A stretch of DNA of 64,000 bases from assembly GCF_051668705.1 (NCBI RefSeq), contig NZ_CP196351.1:2795066-2859065 (forward strand), read 5' to 3'. Under the pieces are notes generated by a model, which was not told where the DNA came from, ran no database searches, and saw only the letters and a list, made by a program, of their open reading frames with translations. This stretch comes from Alterisphingorhabdus sp051668705 (GTDB taxonomy: Bacteria > Pseudomonadota > Alphaproteobacteria > Sphingomonadales > Sphingomonadaceae). Below are positions 62,457 to 64,000 of the stretch, one piece after another. How positions within the stretch are numbered: the first letter of the stretch is position 1; each line of letters starts with the position of its first letter. The translations under genes and the position numbers were made by a program.

Positions 62457-63770
62457 ATGCGTAACCAGCTTATCTGGGCCTTGGGGATCTTCATCGCCGC
62501 CATTGCGATTGCGGCCTTTATGATATGGCTCAGGCCCGTGCCCGATCAGGTTGAGCGGATTGAACAAGCACCTCTGGTGGAGGCGACTGCTTTGAAAGTC
62601 TCATCAGGCGCTATTCCCGTCATCGTTTCTGGCACTGTCCAACCACGCGACGAAGTTACCATTGGTGCAGAAGTTTCGGGTCGTTTAACCTATGTCAGCA
62701 GCAGTTTTCGTGAAGGAAGTTTTGTCTCTGGCAAAACCTTGCTGATGCGTATTGACCCTGCCGATTATCTTAATCAGGTGCGTATCGCCCGGGCAGATGT
62801 TGCTGCACAGGATGTTGCCGTGCTGCAAGCGCGCGAAGAAGTGGCCATCGCACAGGATGATCTGGCGCGTTATTCAGCGCGAGAGGAAGCACGCAGGACA
62901 TCGGAATCGCCCAAAGCCGGCAATGCTGCCGCAAACGGCAGTGCAACCCGCATCTTGCCGCCAACGGCTCTGTCCAAACCACAAAATAATGGTGCGGATA
63001 AGCCCACAAACGCTAAAAGAGCGTCAGGCCTTGCAACCCGTGAACCGCAATTGCGTTCTGCGCAGGCCGCGCGTGAACGGGCTGCTGCATCACTGGCCGA
63101 TGCCCAGCTTTCGCTCAATCGTACACGTATATCCGCGCCCTTTGGCGGGCTGGTCAGTGCAGAAAGCGCGTCCATCGGCACATTTGTTCAGGCCGGTCAG
63201 GCTTTGGGGACGATTGTTTCCACCAATGCTTATGAAGTGCGGTTGTCCCTTACTCAGGATGAGGCGTCATTAATCCCCGGATTATTGCAAGGGACGGGCA
63301 AAAATATCCGCGCAGATGTCTATTATGATTATGGCGGGCTGATCTATCGCTGGACAGCCTTTGTCGACCGAGCAGATGCCAGCCTCGACAGCACGACCCG
63401 CAATGTAGAGGTTTTTCTGCGCGTTCCCTCCCCGCTAACCGGCGGAAAACTGGTGGAAGGGCAGGATGGAAGCACAGAGGGCGGCGCACCGCCGCTATTG
63501 CTGGGTGCATTTGTCGAAGCGCAGATCAGTGGTGCCAGCCGCGATAGTTTTGTCGCTGTGCCTGCATCGGCATTGCGGCCCGGTAATGAAATCTGGGTCG
63601 TGCGCGATAACAAACTACAGATCGTGCCTGTTCGCGTCATTCAAAGAAGTGACAATATCGCCTATGTTACCGCCGCCAATGTTCAGCAGGGTGACAGGTT
63701 GGTAACCAGCAGCCTGACCGCGCCGACCAATAATATGCCGGTACGCCTTTCCGGCAGCGACAAAAAATGA
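62457..63770 (+). CDS. RND efflux periplasmic adaptor (HlyD family)
   Basis: 437 residues: an N-terminal membrane anchor, a lipoyl half (VQPRDEVTIGAEVSGRLTYV), a helical hairpin interrupted by a Pro/Asn/Ser-rich insert (residues ~140-200), the second lipoyl half (ISAPFGGLVSAESASIGTFV) and the barrel. It bridges pump and outer-membrane factor. GGAG lies seven bases before the ATG at 62457. The insert is longer than in typical adaptors. Confidence 0.92.
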   Translation: MRNQLIWALGIFIAAIAIAAFMIWLRPVPDQVERIEQAPLVEATALKVSSGAIPVIVSGTVQPRDEVTIGAEVSGRLTYVSSSFREGSFVSGKTLLMRIDPADYLNQVRIARADVAAQDVAVLQAREEVAIAQDDLARYSAREEARRTSESPKAGNAAANGSATRILPPTALSKPQNNGADKPTNAKRASGLATREPQLRSAQAARERAAASLADAQLSLNRTRISAPFGGLVSAESASIGTFVQAGQALGTIVSTNAYEVRLSLTQDEASLIPGLLQGTGKNIRADVYYDYGGLIYRWTAFVDRADASLDSTTRNVEVFLRVPSPLTGGKLVEGQDGSTEGGAPPLLLGAFVEAQISGASRDSFVAVPASALRPGNEIWVVRDNKLQIVPVRVIQRSDNIAYVTAANVQQGDRLVTSSLTAPTNNMPVRLSGSDKK

Positions 63771-64000
63771 GCGATATTTCCGACCAGATGCCCGATGCTG
63801 AAGGCCCTGATGATGCAGCACTGCCAACGGACCGTTTCGGGCATGTGTCGGACGAGCGCGCGCGTGATCGCACCGGCGTCATTGCCTTTATGGCGCGCAA
63901 TGGAGTTGCTGCTAACATATTGATGCTGGTGATGATCGCGCTCGGCCTGTATTCCTATTCATCTATCGGCCAAGAGGTTTTCCCCGAAACCAGCCTCGAT
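63767..64000 (+). CDS. RND efflux permease, N-terminal part
   Basis: The start overlaps the adaptor stop (ATGA). The visible 78 residues have a charged head (MSDISDQMPDAEGPDDAALP) and the first membrane helix (GVIAFMARNGVAANILMLVM) with the QEVFPE loop typical of RND pumps. The gene continues beyond the window. Confidence 0.9.
   Translation, partial: MSDISDQMPDAEGPDDAALPTDRFGHVSDERARDRTGVIAFMARNGVAANILMLVMIALGLYSYSSIGQEVFPETSLD

Noticed and set aside
1..64000. CRISPR arrays or prophage structural genes
   Set aside because: No regularly spaced repeat units, Cas proteins, integrase, terminase or capsid proteins were found.

Overview
The window looks like a chromosomal segment of an alphaproteobacterium of the order Sphingomonadales (Sphingorhabdus/Sphingopyxis-like). 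This is inferred from protein character (EipA/DUF1134 protein, riboflavin synthase proteins, HTH-RibB fusion, infC form), moderate GC with lower-GC islands, and pervasive ATGA/GTGA start-stop overlaps. No database was searched. Almost all genes are ordinary housekeeping or metabolic genes, broken up by small accessory islands, repeats and gene debris.

Layout. 0-9 kb: tail of a DUF885 protein, HDAC-like deacetylase, glyoxalase-like VOC protein, SIMPL protein, an AT-rich orphan PD-(D/E)XK-like gene, TPR protein, hydrolase, DsbA-like isomerase and SDR. 8.8-10.5 kb: an XRE regulator/membrane protein operon whose third gene, an alpha/beta hydrolase, has been split and partly replaced by a DUF3892 cassette. 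10.7-19.3 kb: thrS, a phosphoesterase, a GH5 lipoprotein with a LacI-type operator, infC (apparent AUA start), SDR, ald, DUF1905 and cyclophilin. 19.4-22 kb: two oppositely oriented tRNA-Ser genes enclosing dehydrogenase and ABC-transporter debris plus a PadR/membrane-protein module with an operator-bearing promoter. 22-31.7 kb: eipA homologue, aminotransferase, DUF3800 island, then ribD-ribE-ribB-ribH and tonB. 32-46.6 kb: peptidase M15, gltX, nadE, prs, hisN, VOC, OYE, a 272-bp inverted-repeat element just upstream of rpmI-rplT, a GIY-YIG gene bracketed by inverted repeats, and pheS-pheT.

46.6-64 kb: a flavin amine oxidase-like ORF whose domains are in circularly permuted order, prfC, a second PD-(D/E)XK-like orphan, hisC-tyrA, a DUF1176 gene frameshifted by a 7-bp tandem duplication, plsC/ydcF/ftsX/ftsE, a zinc-ribbon envelope protein, tRNA-Leu followed by a tandem repeat, ggt, and a tripartite RND efflux operon that runs off the right edge.

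Functional groupings are translation (thrS, infC, rpmI, rplT, pheST, gltX, prfC, three tRNAs), riboflavin synthesis, NAD/PRPP and His/Tyr synthesis, envelope and division (EipA, FtsEX, PlsC, YdcF, TonB, M15), and efflux. The most unusual items are the permuted amine oxidase, the infC AUA start, the structured element before rpmI, the inverted-repeat-bracketed GIY-YIG gene inside the rplT-pheS interval, and the 7-bp slippage frameshift.
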